Below are positions 1 through 10,735 of a DNA stretch of 64,000 bases, one piece after another. The stretch's first letter is position 1. Each line of letters opens with the position of its first letter. Under the pieces are notes generated by a model. It had not been told where the DNA came from. It saw only the letters and a program-made list of their open reading frames with translations, and did not search any database. The position numbers were made by a program, and so were the translations under genes. Source of the DNA: Escallonia rubra (lineage: Eukaryota; Streptophyta; Magnoliopsida; Escalloniales; Escalloniaceae); assembly GCA_033065855.1 (NCBI GenBank), contig JAVXUO010002639.1, positions 186,001 to 250,000 of the forward strand, written 5' to 3'.

Positions 1-786
1 TGTTTCCCTTTGTTGGTTAGGCTACCCATCATTTTCCACCCTCTATGAGCCAATCTGTATGATGCATCACATCCACTTTCCTGAGTCTGGATTCCAGACT
101 CAAACCTCAGACCCCATATTCAAGACACAACCTCTTCTCTGTACTCGTACATCACCTAACCCGCGAAATTACCAAAATCATGCTAGTGTGCTTCGACTAC
201 ACCAGTCCGAGGCAGTTAGTTTATTCCAAGCAACTACTTTCTTTCCTGCTGGAATGTATGAAATGTTGTGGTCCCAGTTACTAGTACCCAGACAGTTGCC
301 ACCTGATCAAACTCGGCTTTGCCTATTTATGCAACAAAGCACAAACAACTTACAGAAGCTCAGAGGAATGCATCTATGATACAATTCAATACCCCCCCCC
401 CCCCCCCCCGGGGCGCTCGCGCGCATATGCCTGCCACTTCACATTTCAAATGCTGCTGATCCGCTACTACTAAACGGCCAAAAAAAATGCTTGATTTTGT
501 AGCCTGCATCTTCTTCTACTGAACATGCATCTCATTCCAGATGTTGCAACTTGCAAAAGGAATCTAGCTATCATTTTGAATATATGTCTCCCTCTCACGG
601 AAAAACATCAGAAAGGAAGTATAAAGATTTCATTTCCCCTGAAATATATTATTGAATGAGTAAAAGAATGAAAATGGAATCCTATACATATACACACACA
701 TACGTACCTACATACATATACGTGTGCGTGTGAGCGCATGTATCTTACAGACACACGTGTATACATATATATGTATGAACATTTAC
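1..786. other. Intergenic, no gene recognised; poly-C tract and microsatellite
   Basis: No coding sequence can be supported. A 106-codon open frame at 59-379 has no recognisable domain and no splice context. An 18-base cytosine run lies at 392-409 and is followed by a CpG-rich patch. From about 683 to 776 the sequence is an imperfect alternating purine-pyrimidine microsatellite built from TACATA and CACACA steps. The rest is ordinary AT-rich plant intergenic DNA. Confidence 0.6.
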
Positions 787-1274
787 GGTTTTTGCTAATT
801 ACCCTCAATTAGGGTATATTAACATTGTTACCCAACTGCCGTCATCTTCCCACCCCGAAACAAGCCAATGGAATACACTTGCCACCCCCATCCCCAACTA
901 TTTTTGCCCCCATTGAAGTTCATCGCCATCAACCCGGTTCATCGCGTGGGCGAAGCGCATTGATAGCGTGTAAGTTACGGTTGGTGGAACGGCGAGGAAA
1001 ATGGAGAAGGCGGAGGTGATGTCTCTTGGAATTTGAGAAGTTCTGGCGGAGGTGAAGGGGGGAATGGTCGAGGGGAGAGAAAGGGAAAGAGGGATCTGGA
1101 AGTGCGTTGCTGGGAGAGATCGTGGTCGGTGACAGTGCAAAGGCAGATAAGCGACAGAGAGCAGCAAATCTAGTTCCAAGTTATGGCGGCAAGGAGATGG
1201 AGGGTACTTGTGGAATTTGGACTTGGTGTACAATGTTAATATACCCCCAAGTGGGGTAATCATAGCAAGACCCC
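787..1274. mobile_element. Small element with terminal inverted repeats
   Basis: The left end (about 787-838) and the reverse complement of the right end (about 1220-1274) match. Both contain the core gggtatattaacattgt, and both carry ttgct then attaccc outside it, so the inverted repeat is about 45-50 bp. The interior is GC-rich and has no convincing coding frame. This is the build of a non-autonomous Mutator-like element. I could not find a clean target-site duplication, so the exact edges and superfamily are uncertain. Confidence 0.6.
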
Positions 1275-1290
1275 ATATGTAAGTATAAAT

Positions 1291-1331
1291 ATATGTGTGT
1301 GTGTGTGCATATATGTAAACACACACACACA
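1291..1331. repeat. (TG)n/(CA)n microsatellite
   Basis: A TG run (atatgtgtgtgtgtgtgcat) is followed about 10 bases later by a CA run. It lies just outside the right end of the small inverted-repeat element. Confidence 0.9.
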
Positions 1332-1340
1332 AAGCACAAT

Positions 1341-3180
1341 AACACCAAAACAGAGGCATGTTGAACTAGGTGAACCATTCTAATAATCATGTGAATCAAC
1401 ATTAAACACGGATCCTTAAGAACTCCAACAAATAGGACTAGGCAGGCTAATAGAAGGTGATTAGCAATACCAACTCACTTTCCTTGATAAGAGACAAACA
1501 CACTCAATCCCAGTGAGGCCAGAACATGTCAATAAGGAGGGCAAAAGTCTTGTGCCAATATTAACTTCCACGAAATTTCGTCCCTTAGTAGCGATGACAA
1601 AACTAGTTTGTGATGTTCTGCAATTAGTAATCAAACAAAGAACAAGTTCTAACTTCAAATTATCTTATGTACTGTATTCATGCACAGAAAAACAAGTAAG
1701 CAGAGGTTGAGAGAAGTTAAGTAATGCCATTTAATTAGGTTTTTCCACTTGTTCAGAATTCAGGTGACACACTTGAGCTTTAAATAGGACGTATGAAGTA
1801 ACTTTTAGTCGCATAGAACTGAAAGTTTTCTGTAACAAGGTCTCCCTTGCTTGATGGTGGAGACATACAGCCGCAAGCCCCAAGCAATTTGACAATAAGG
1901 TAGAAGACTCATCACTCATCACTTACACAAGCCTACAAGGATATCGGTATAGTTTTGGCATGAGAATAAGAGGGACAAAGGATGATATTCAGTCCAATAT
2001 ACATTAAAAAAAACGCTTTCAGTAGGTGACATTTTTCTTAACCCAAAAAGACAAGGGGGACAACTTCCCCTCTTACACAAGCTGTAGCCTTGCCCCTGCA
2101 CTCAAGCCAGAGTAAATCTCAAAATCCTAAGGAAGATAGGAGCCCGTTCTTCCTCGAGGAATAAAAGTAAAGAGATGGCTTGTAGCCTCTCTTAGGACCA
2201 AAAACACTAACAGAATGCCCAAGCAGTAAATCCAGAATTAGCTGAAAACCGAAATCCTTGTAAAAGGAAATGTGGCTCAGGCACCAACCTTCCACAATAT
2301 GCCACACCTTAACTCTAGAATACCAAGTCATCTATCTAAACAATTTTTATCTATCTCTACTTTAAGCTTTATCCTCATAAAGAATCCAAATGAGAGATTG
2401 AGGGAAGGGTCAAAGCACGTATCAATAGCCTGGTAAGGGAAAACCTCGGTTCTCTAAATTATAGTGGGACGAACCTAGGTTATATTTTACCAAATCATTC
2501 AAACAAGAAGTAGATATAATTTCCGCATTCTAATCATCGCTCTGACAAGTCTAGAGATCCCCTTCCATATAGAAGCACTTACAAAAACATCCTAACTCTG
2601 TCACTGATATAAGTGTCCAGTTAATGCATCAACCTTAGAATACATTGTGGATGGCATTCCTGCTTATTATCATGTGCCAAAATATGATCCACACTCAGCG
2701 TAACGCTGAACCAGAATAGAATTTAAATGAAAAAGGCAATCTGCACATGGAATAGCAACTAGCTGATGAGATACACATGTTAAGTGAGGTCAAAATTTTC
2801 AAGAGGAGAACACATAGAGTCTCTAGCAGGATGCAATCATGCATACAGCCATCATCTCAGCAACCACATCCTAATAGATTTATTCACTGGCACATTATAT
2901 TAAGATGCAATGCTCTTCAAATAATCGCAACATCGATGCAAAGGATAGAGTGCTGTGACTACAATGTAATTGTGGACAAGAGTTAGACAATCTTGGCTTG
3001 ACATATCACGTCGTATCAATCTTAAGAGGAAAGAATTTTCTAATCATCCTGTAACTAGTTCAAGAAACATGTAACAAGAACCAAACTGACAAATAATACA
3101 TCCAGTCAAGTATTATACTTTCATTTTCAAGATGAGATAAGCTCAAAATTTGCAAAAACCAGATTGCAATGGAAGAACAA
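1341..3180. other. Intergenic region downstream of PSRP5, no gene seen
   Basis: About 1.8 kb of AT-rich sequence with only short open frames (60-70 codons) on both strands and no recognisable protein motif. It lies 3' of the minus-strand PSRP5 gene. An AATAAA on the minus strand (about 2878-2883) could be a distant polyadenylation signal for that gene, but this is speculative. Confidence 0.5.
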
Positions 3181-3210
3181 GAATTGTGATAGCAGTAAAC
3201 CTGCATAGGA

Positions 3211-4562
3211 TCATACATTCTTATTCTTCTTCATCTTGGAAGGTGGCCATCGGCCCTTCTTCCTTAATTGGCGCTTCCTGACAAGCCTCTTCCTCCGAAG
3301 TCTGATCTTCTTTGCCAACTTCATCTTCATCTTTTGCTCAAGCTTTAGCTGAAGTTTGGACTCCAAAGGAAGGTTCTCAATAGATACATTTTCTTCATCG
3401 CTTTCTGAGGGAGGCTCAGGATCCTTCTGGCCCGTACCATCGACGTCAGAGGATGCCTTGACAATCACTGCACCTCTTTCTTTGTGCACGAACGGACTGT
3501 TGATTTGTAGTCCATTGAACAGTTTTGTGGTCAGACCAACGGGTTTCTGTTGCCAGGCGGAGACTACAAGAACATACAAACTTTAGATGAATTTTAAACA
3601 AAAGTGTTTCAGTTAAAATAGAATGACACACAAATAATCAACTTTAGCCACGGAGTTACATAGGTGAAGCCATGGAGGGCCGTCAAGAAAAAAACTTTAA
3701 TTTAGAAAAGAATCAAGAAATCCATGCGGTTATCCACTCGTCGAACCACGTGAATCATTAACCTATAACTATTCAATACCCCTAAGAAAAATTGATCACA
3801 TCAGAGCGTTTCCAAGGCGCTGAGGTCGAATCCACTAAGTCACAAAGCCTTGGTGAGAATAGCACTGGATGCAGTTACTAATGCTTATACAGTAAATTTC
3901 AAAGAGAAGCCATGAATTAACACGAAAGCAAAAAAAGGCGAGTTACGATATGCATGTACAAATAGAACGCATATCTACACCTGCCTGAAAGATAAAGCAA
4001 AAAAACTGAAATACACAGCAATACTTTGAGTTCACCGACAAAATAAATTCAAGACAGAGTGGCAAATGAACAACGAAAATGCAGAAAAGCAAGCTCGGAA
4101 TGCTTACTACGTGTTTGAAAAATTGCCTAAAAGACAAAGCTTCACCAATACAGGGGTAAACCAAAGTCATGGCGAACAGATAGATACAGACTGAAACTCT
4201 AACAAGATAGTGTACAGACCAAACATAATCACACATCATAATAGTCACATTAGACATGATAACCATTATTAATCGGCTACAACAGAAAACCCTTAGATTA
4301 GTGAAATGGGGTAACCCAGTAAAGGAAAATGTTCAGGAAAACCCAGAAAGCCCCAAATCTTGCATGACATTTGCACTAGTTCTAGATATCCACACACCCA
4401 CCCACAGAAAAGAATGTTCAAAATTTTTTAAACTGAAGATAACAGAGAGTAGGCATTCGTCTTACGTGGGTTAGCGGTGGTGGCGAGAGCTGATGCAGAT
4501 GTTGAGGATGATGAGAGAGAGGAGGCAAGAGTAGGCGGAGTAGTGAAGAGAAGTAGAGTCAT
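3211..4562 (-). CDS. PSRP5: Plastid-specific 50S ribosomal protein 5 (PSRP5, cL37), two exons
   Basis: Structural protein of the chloroplast large ribosomal subunit; nucleus-encoded and imported. Exon 1 is 4562-4466 (ATG at 4562-4560, 97 nt) and exon 2 is 3563-3211 (stop TGA at 3213-3211). The 902-bp intron (4465-3564) starts GTAAGA and ends TTGTAG. The spliced frame is 149 residues. Residues 1 to about 60 are rich in Ser, Thr, Ala and Leu, as in a chloroplast transit peptide. An acidic linker follows at about 75-90. The C-terminal 55 or so residues form the conserved, extremely basic block, beginning NLPLESKLQLKLEQK and ending GRWPPSKMKK plus a short tail. That block is diagnostic of the PSRP5 family (seen in the sequence; family known). 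The splice restores the frame exactly and length is normal, so the gene looks intact. A TATA-like tattttatt on the plus strand near 4610-4619 lies upstream of the start. Confidence 0.95.
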
Positions 4563-4921
4563 CTCGTTTTTGCTGGGATTTTTGAGTTCTGGATAAGCCA
4601 CTCGACGCCTATTTTATTCTACACAGAAATTAAAGAGTCTTTACGGCATTACCTGCTGTTACTGGCTGTGCATGAAATCCCCAGTCACAGGCTATCTTTT
4701 TTCACAAAAAACAAAATAATAATAAGCTCATAATAATGAACCATTTTTCCTTTTTGGTAGATCACAGTAGACACTTTTAACTACTAGGATGCATGATGCA
4801 AGTGTTAATGCGTTATAAAATGAGATTTTTGCTTAGAAAAGTTATAATTCCAAGTTCTCTTCGAATTATGGCAATCGATTTGGTGTAGACCCGGCAAACG
4901 GGTCGACTTGTTGGGTAAAGG

Positions 4922-6093
4922 TAGACCTGGCAAACGGGTATACCGGCGCCGGGTACGGGTAAAAACCGTTCGGGTCCGGGTAAAAACGGATCGGATAAAT
5001 TTTACCCGGCTTTTTTCGGGTAGGTTTTTTGGGGATCCGTACCCTACCCTTGCGGGTAGGGTATTACCCGCGGGTAAATATTAATTAAATAATTATTTTT
5101 TTTTAATAAACATTTACTGGACTATTTTTTTTAAGTCTGTTTTCTGATTACATTAATCATCTCAACAACTACTTTCTGATTACATTAATCATCTCAACAA
5201 CTACTTTCTGATTACATTAATCATCTCAGATTCAATTCTCAAATAACTCTATCTCCTTTTCGTTGTAGAACAAAAGCCTGAAATGAAATAAACCATGAGA
5301 CATGCTAACCTCCACAGCACCACAATGGCAATGGATATAACCAAACATAAGCTGAAATGCTAAAAGGCAGGCACTCTTACCCAGTCGAGAATCTCAACTC
5401 CAAGCTCCAAACACAAATATACAATAGGCGCAATAACTTTAACACAATTACACAAATGCCCGAAAATCATTTAGAGAAATAAATCAAGCAGATCTGGGGG
5501 GGAATAATAACCCCTATCATCTCCAAACACAAACATACAATAATAACTGAACACAAATGCCCAAAAATCACCTACAAAGACAGATCTGAGAAAAAACACC
5601 ACCTACAAAATACTTAAATACACACAAAAGACTTAAAACAAATAATACAAGTAGATCTAGCGGCTGCGACGGAGATGGTGGCCACGGAGCGGTGGCGGAT
5701 CTGATCGAAGGAGCTGTGGCGGCGGAGCGTGAGAAGGACGTCGAGTTGCTATGGAGTAGCTGCCGTCGATGGATCTGACAGGCGCAGGAGAGCGGCGTCG
5801 CGAGGTAGAGTGATGTCGATCGAGAGAGAGAGAGAGAGGGAGGGAAGAGAGGTAGCGGCGCAGATGGGCTGGAAAGAATGAGAGAAAAGAATGACCAAGT
5901 GAAGAAACAGAAAACCCTAACATTTATATAGAAAAAATCGGGTAGCCCGGGTAATCCGTACCCGACCCAGATTTACCCGAAATTTACGGGTCGGTTCGGG
6001 TACGGGTCAAATTTCTGCGGGTAGTGAAAATAGCTACCCGTACCCGGCATTTTGGACCGGGTAACGGGTTCGGGCAACATTTTGCCAGGTCTA
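4922..6093. mobile_element. hAT-like non-autonomous element with perfect 8-bp target duplication
   Basis: The terminal inverted repeat tagacctggcaaa is at 4922-4934, with its exact reverse complement tttgccaggtcta at 6081-6093. The element is flanked on both sides by GGTAAAGG (4914-4921 and 6094-6101), a perfect 8-bp target-site duplication typical of hAT elements. Both subterminal regions are packed with short gggtacgggt and acccgtaccc motifs in alternating orientation, the usual layout of hAT transposase-binding repeats. A GC-rich central-right segment (about 5650-5930) has an 88-codon minus-strand open frame that I regard as non-genic. The 1,172-bp element encodes no transposase. Confidence 0.9.
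5142..5227 (+). repeat. 32-bp tandem repeat inside the hAT-like element
   Basis: The block ttctgattacattaatcatc starts at 5142, 5174 and 5206, a constant 32-bp period with nearly identical units. It lies in the AT-rich left half of the inner element. Confidence 0.92.
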
Positions 6094-7201
6094 GGTAAAG
6101 GTAATACCCGGTCGGGTTCAGTTTATCCTATTTTTCTTGGATAGTACTTTTTAGTGCCCATACACTACCCAGGCAAGTCGGCTACAACCCTCGGATAAAT
6201 GATTAAATTTTTTACTACTTTTATAAACAGATATTCACAAGACTATTTTTCTTAGAATATTTTGTCCCCTTCTTTTTTATTACTACATTAACAATTATCA
6301 CTTTCTAATTTGATTTGTACAATTATCACTTGGCTAATTTATTTTTTGTTACTACAACTAAACCAACGTATTGTTGGGATACTACGATTAGTCCTTTTTG
6401 TTGTGATCGGATTGCTACAATTGATCTTCAAATCCAATACAATCATCTCGTATATATCTTGAAACTCCCAGAAAGTTACCTTAAAGTTAATTCCTAAGTC
6501 TAAAGTAGTAAAATTCATATACAAAAGTAATACAAGTAAATTTGGTTGATTTCAAAGTTAGATCGACTATGATATCAAATTGTTTACAAAAGAAAACTGG
6601 TTAACAAAAATAATCTCGCTAGCTCCAGTGGTCCAGTTATGGAGTTAGCATTCTCAGTCGATCAGAGACCACGACCGGAGCTCCCTTTCTCCGTGTTGTA
6701 ACTATTGTACTAGCTCTATTTTCTGATCGGAGACCACGACTTACCTTTTAACAAGTTAGTAGCTAACGATCCTGGCTCAGAAGGGTGCTAGGGGTTATGA
6801 ACCAAAGATTAAAGGTTGAGGCTTCCCATGAAAGACAGTGGCGGATCTACGACGGAGCTGTGAGCGAGCGTGAGACGGACGATGTCGCGCTGTCAAGTTG
6901 ATTTGGAGAAGTATGGTTGTTGATGGACCTGACTCTATGATGGTGGGGGGGGGGAGAGGGGGGAGAATTGAGGGGCCACAAATGAGAGAAAGAGATAAGA
7001 ATGACTGGAAATGAAAAGCCTAGTGCTTATGCTAAAAACAATCGAGTCGCACAGGTAACCCGTAACCGACCCGGACCGAACCGGTATTTACGGGTCGGTT
7101 CGGGTACGGGTCTATTTTCATCTGGTCTCTTATATATGTACCTGTACTCGAGTTTTTTGAACAGGTACGGGTTGACATGCGGGTCCGGGTCTAAATTTGT
7201 G

Positions 7202-7897
7202 TTGTTCAAGTATACCTATTAAATTGAATTGAAGTTCAAAGTACAAGTTGAAATTGAGATTTACATAAACATAAGGATGTGCCCCAAAGATGTTTAGAAT
7301 CCATCAAATGAATGTTAATGGTCTCATCTCCATCTTCATCAAGCATAACTTCTATAGAACGTCAATCTGAACTCCAAAAGTAAGAGTACAACATCTTTTT
7401 TTAGTAGCAATAATTTTGCTTTATAGATCGAACGTCATATAGCGAAGAATTTTCCTCTATTGATGAAAATAACCCACTGCTGAGAGATAGCACTATAATT
7501 GGAAGTTGATGCCAATGATATTTGTACATGAAAACTTTGTTGCAAGGGTTAATAGCTCAAAACTTCGAGTCCACTCTTTAGTGGGCAAAACTTGCCACCG
7601 GTATATATTTTGTAAGCACATGCAATAATAATATTTGACCATGAAGGTGTCTTTCTAAAACAAGTGATGGCATTAACAACATTTAGGGACGATGTATTGC
7701 AAGTAAAGTAGATGTTACAGCCATTTCCATATCATGATCTTACGCATCAATATTCCTTTGAACTAACAAATAAGCAACTCATTGTCATGATCTTACTCAT
7801 CATTTTTTTCATGAACTAACAAATAAATAGCAGTTTTTCTTTATCTTTTATCCTTATCATTTCTGTTTTGAACTAACAAATAACAAGATATACTATT
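7202..7897. other. AT-rich spacer with short direct repeats
   Basis: No gene is seen. Between 7732 and 7885 a 53-57 bp unit is repeated: tcatgatctta occurs at about 7732 and 7785, and gaactaacaaata at about 7760, 7813 and 7870. The base composition changes abruptly from AT-rich to GC-rich close to 7900, which I use as evidence for the edge of the next element. Confidence 0.6.
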
Positions 7898-8886
7898 TGT
7901 TCCCAACCTATCTTGGTCGGACCCAAGGGCCCACTAGGGGTCCCGCTTCGCAGGAACACGGTCAATTTTTCAACGCATCGAACCAGTCAAAGTGCGCACG
8001 CCTAAGTCATGTGCATTTTTCGCTGCACACGCCTCGCGCGCGACTTAGTCATTAATTATTTTACGTTGGCGTGACTCACGGTAGCACGATCGTCACGTCG
8101 CGACCACCCGAACACCTTTTCACCAAAAAACATCGCCTGACGGTGCAACCGAAGCAGCGGGGTCAAAGGGCAAAGGCCTTGGCCAACCCCATGGGGTAGG
8201 CCTCGGCCTCCCCCTTGCCTATGGGGTCAGCCTCGGCCCCCCATGGGGGTTGACGTTGGCCTTCCCCCCCCCCGGTTGCTCACTTCTCGTGCCAAGTTCT
8301 TTTCGTGCATTGTTCGCTTCATACGCTTCGTATGTGACTTTGGCACCTTGTTCGTTATGTGGGTGCGACTCACGGCAACACGCTCGTCGTACCTCGACTT
8401 CCAAACTTGTCATTGCCCACCAAAACACATAATGTCGGCGTGCCTGAAGTTCACCAAAAGGGGGAGTGACCTTGGCCTCCCCTTGGAGGAGTTGGCCTTG
8501 ACCTCGGCCACCCCCTAGGGTCGGCCTTGGCCTTCCCCCGAAGTTTGGCCTTCGACCTCCTTTTCCACGCGCAGTTGTCTTCACGGGTCTTTGCACCTTC
8601 GTGATGCTTACCGATTCTCGTACACCAACCTCGCGACGTCCGTCGTCCGTCACCCGTTGTCGCGCACCGCTTTCGCAATGCCCGTTGCCAAAAGTCGCGC
8701 GCTACCGCCGAATGACCCGTCGCCGACGACCACGTACCATTATTCCCAACTTTGTCATCACTTAAGATCGCACTTATTATTTTGGTATAACATACACACT
8801 TGACTTATGTCTCGTCTCCAGGACACCCGACGCGCGCCCGTGCGCCGTTCCAGTGATAGTCGTCGCCACGCCCGTGCGCCACTTCA

Positions 8887-9140
8887 ATGATATGTGCCCC
8901 CGGCACCAGGTATTGTCCCGCAATGGTCGTTGCCGCCCCCTTGCACCACTTCCATGATACGTGCCCCGGCACTAGGTATGGTCTCGCGATGGTCGTTGCC
9001 TCACCCATGCATCACAATCAATGTCTCATGCTATTGGCATTACGCCCATGCGACCTAATCATGTCTCGTGCTGTAGGCACAGCACCCATGCGCCACAATC
9101 ATGTTACATGCCTCCGGGCACTACCCTCATTCACCACACC
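8887..9140 (+). repeat. Compound 67-bp and 40-bp tandem repeats in the LTR
   Basis: Units beginning atgatatg, atgatacg, atgtctca, atgtctcg and atgttaca start at 8887, 8954, 9021, 9061 and 9101. The spacing is 67, 67, then 40, 40, 40. The 40-bp unit looks like a shortened form of the 67-bp unit that lacks the ggtcgttgcc segment. A further diverged copy precedes 8887. Confidence 0.85.
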
Positions 9141-9204
9141 ATGTGCCCACGCCATGGACGTGGAACATGCTTCAACCCACTTTCCGGAGTGTGCAACATT
9201 TCAA

Positions 9205-9616
9205 GGGGCTCCGCTCGTAGTGCTCCGACACGAGGACCCTTCGCAGTGGGATAGGCTCGTTACCACAAAGCTATCGTCGTCTTCATTCCGGGGAGCTCCG
9301 CTCGTAGTGCTCCGGCACGAGGACCCTTCGCAGAGGGATAGGATCGTTACCACAAAGCTATCGCCGTCTTCATTCTGAGGGGCTCCGCTCGTAGTGCTCC
9401 GGCACAAGGACCCTTCGCTCGTTACCACAAAGTTAGCACCGTCTTCATTCTGGGGGGCTCCGCTCGTAGTGCTTCGGCACGAGGACCATTCGCAGCGGGA
9501 TATGCTCATTATCACAAAGCTATCGCCGTCTTCATTTCGGAGGGCTCTGCTCGTAGTGCTTCGACACGAGGACCCTTCGCAGCGGAATAGGCTCCTTACC
9601 ACAAAGCTATCGCCAT
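9205..9616 (+). repeat. 87-bp tandem repeat, five copies, in the LTR
   Basis: The motif ctcgtagtgct occurs at 9214, 9301, 9388, 9463 and 9550. The periods are 87, 87, 75 and 87; the 75 reflects a 12-bp deletion. Each unit continues through acgaggaccc, cgttaccacaaag and cgtcttcatt. The repeat keeps long frames open on both strands (for example a 207-codon minus-strand frame), which are repeat artefacts and not genes. Confidence 0.95.
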
Positions 9617-10417
9617 CTGGGGTGACTTGCATGACACTAGGCACTGAGCTGCGACCATGTCCACTCACATTACGGGTGATCATTGGCGCCCCCAAGACGA
9701 TGACCCCCGGGTCACTCCGGGACGGGAGCAGGTCTTTGGAGGGCATTGCACCTAGTCCGTCAGGTAGTTGTCTACAAGGGCAACCCTCATCCCTGTCAGG
9801 TTCTTTACGCGTCTCTTGACGCACCTTGTGGGATTCAGTAAGGGTTTGGACTGGTGGCTAGGGCAACGAGCTTACTCTGATAATGTTGTCATGGTGTGGT
9901 CAGTCTTTTTAGAGAGGTAGAGCGACGCTGTGTAGGGCAGGTAGCATGAATTTGGGAACCAGTAGTCCAACGAAGAACTGGTATTTTTGGACCCCCCTGG
10001 TGACGTGTCACTCCGAGGGGACGACATGTGGCATTTTATGACACAGGCACACTGTTTCCTAGTGGACTTTATGACTTATTCAAGAATTTTATGGCTTATT
10101 CTGACAAAATCACTTTCTCACTCTAGAATTTGGGAGCTCTTGGATTATAGAGAGAGAAACACAAATTGGACATAACTTTGGACCGTAACATTGGACCCTG
10201 ACTTGGACCTTGACTTGGACTATCGACTGCAGGCCTTGTTCGTCTCAACCTTGTCTCCACAGTACTGCCATCTCTCACGACCTATCTGAGAAGCCTTGAT
10301 CTCTGCCCTTACTCCACCCTCACTGTCTCTCACGTTGTACATTTGGAAAGCTGACTCAGACTGTAGCCTTTGTGGCACCTCCACGTAGGTACGAACCCAT
10401 TTTCCTTGGCATCATTT

Positions 10418-10435
10418 TGGTGACTCCACTGGGGA
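10418..10435 (+). promoter_or_regulatory. Primer binding site, tRNA-Arg type
   Basis: TGGTGACTCCACTGGGGA lies three bases after the LTR end. It pairs with the 3' end of the plant tRNA-Arg whose acceptor stem ends GGAGTCG-CCA, except at two positions. Both differences fall at CpG sites (a C-to-T at 10421 and a G-to-A at 10428), consistent with decay of methylated cytosines. Confidence 0.85.
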
Positions 10436-10735
10436 GGTGAGCATCGTATTGCAGTCTGCCTATATTCCACACTTAGGCACCATGCATGTGCAACAGAGAG
10501 TTATGAGGGCTACCAGCCAGGACCTTATCCATACCGTGCAAGATGAGGACCACTTTGGTGAACAAGAGGGGACTAGTGCCATGCGTCTCCAAGACCAACC
10601 ACTAACTACAGCACATGAAGTACAAGTTGTAGTCAGTGCGACCATCCAGCAGCTTACTCCCACCATAGCCAAGCTACAAGACTCGTAGACCACTCTCATG
10701 GCCGCTATTATGGAAATGCAAAGTCCATACATGCG

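Larger units (their letters stand above)
4886..7193. mobile_element. Older hAT-like non-autonomous element, interrupted by a relative
   Basis: Left terminus tagacccggcaaacgggt at 4886; right terminus ggtccgggtcta ending at 7193, whose reverse complement begins tagacccgg. Flanking 8-mers ATTTGGTG (4878-4885) and AATTTGTG (7194-7201) match at 6 of 8 positions, as expected for an old 8-bp duplication. Without the inner copy the element is about 1.1 kb. Its right half (6840-7190) is a diverged copy of the right half of the inner element: the same CGG-rich stretch, then cgggtacgggt-type subterminal repeats. No transposase is present. Confidence 0.65.
7898..10414 (+). repeat. Probable 5' LTR of the Tat-clade element
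   Basis: The right edge is placed at the CA at 10413-10414, three bases before the primer binding site. The left edge is placed at TGTTCCC (7898), where base composition jumps from AT-rich to GC-rich. The resulting 2.5 kb is long but acceptable for Tat elements. There is no second LTR in the window to compare with, so the left edge is inference. The LTR contains several tandem-repeat blocks listed separately and no coding sequence. Confidence 0.55.

Noticed and set aside
59-379. 106-codon plus-strand frame at the window start
   Set aside because: No recognisable motif, no splice or regulatory context; I cannot distinguish it from chance.
898-1359. 153-codon minus-strand frame
   Set aside because: It spans the GC-rich interior of the small inverted-repeat element and a microsatellite; composition artefact.
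8219-8653. 144-codon minus-strand frame, Gly/Arg-rich
   Set aside because: It lies in the GC-rich 5' LTR and has overlapping frames on both strands; no motif.
9205-9616. Regular repeats considered as a CRISPR array
   Set aside because: Units are contiguous 87-bp tandem copies without unique spacers, inside an LTR of a plant retrotransposon.
9201-9824. 207-codon minus-strand and 163/141-codon plus-strand frames
   Set aside because: They are kept open by the 87-bp tandem repeat (a multiple of three) inside an LTR. The peptides are repetitive with no domain.
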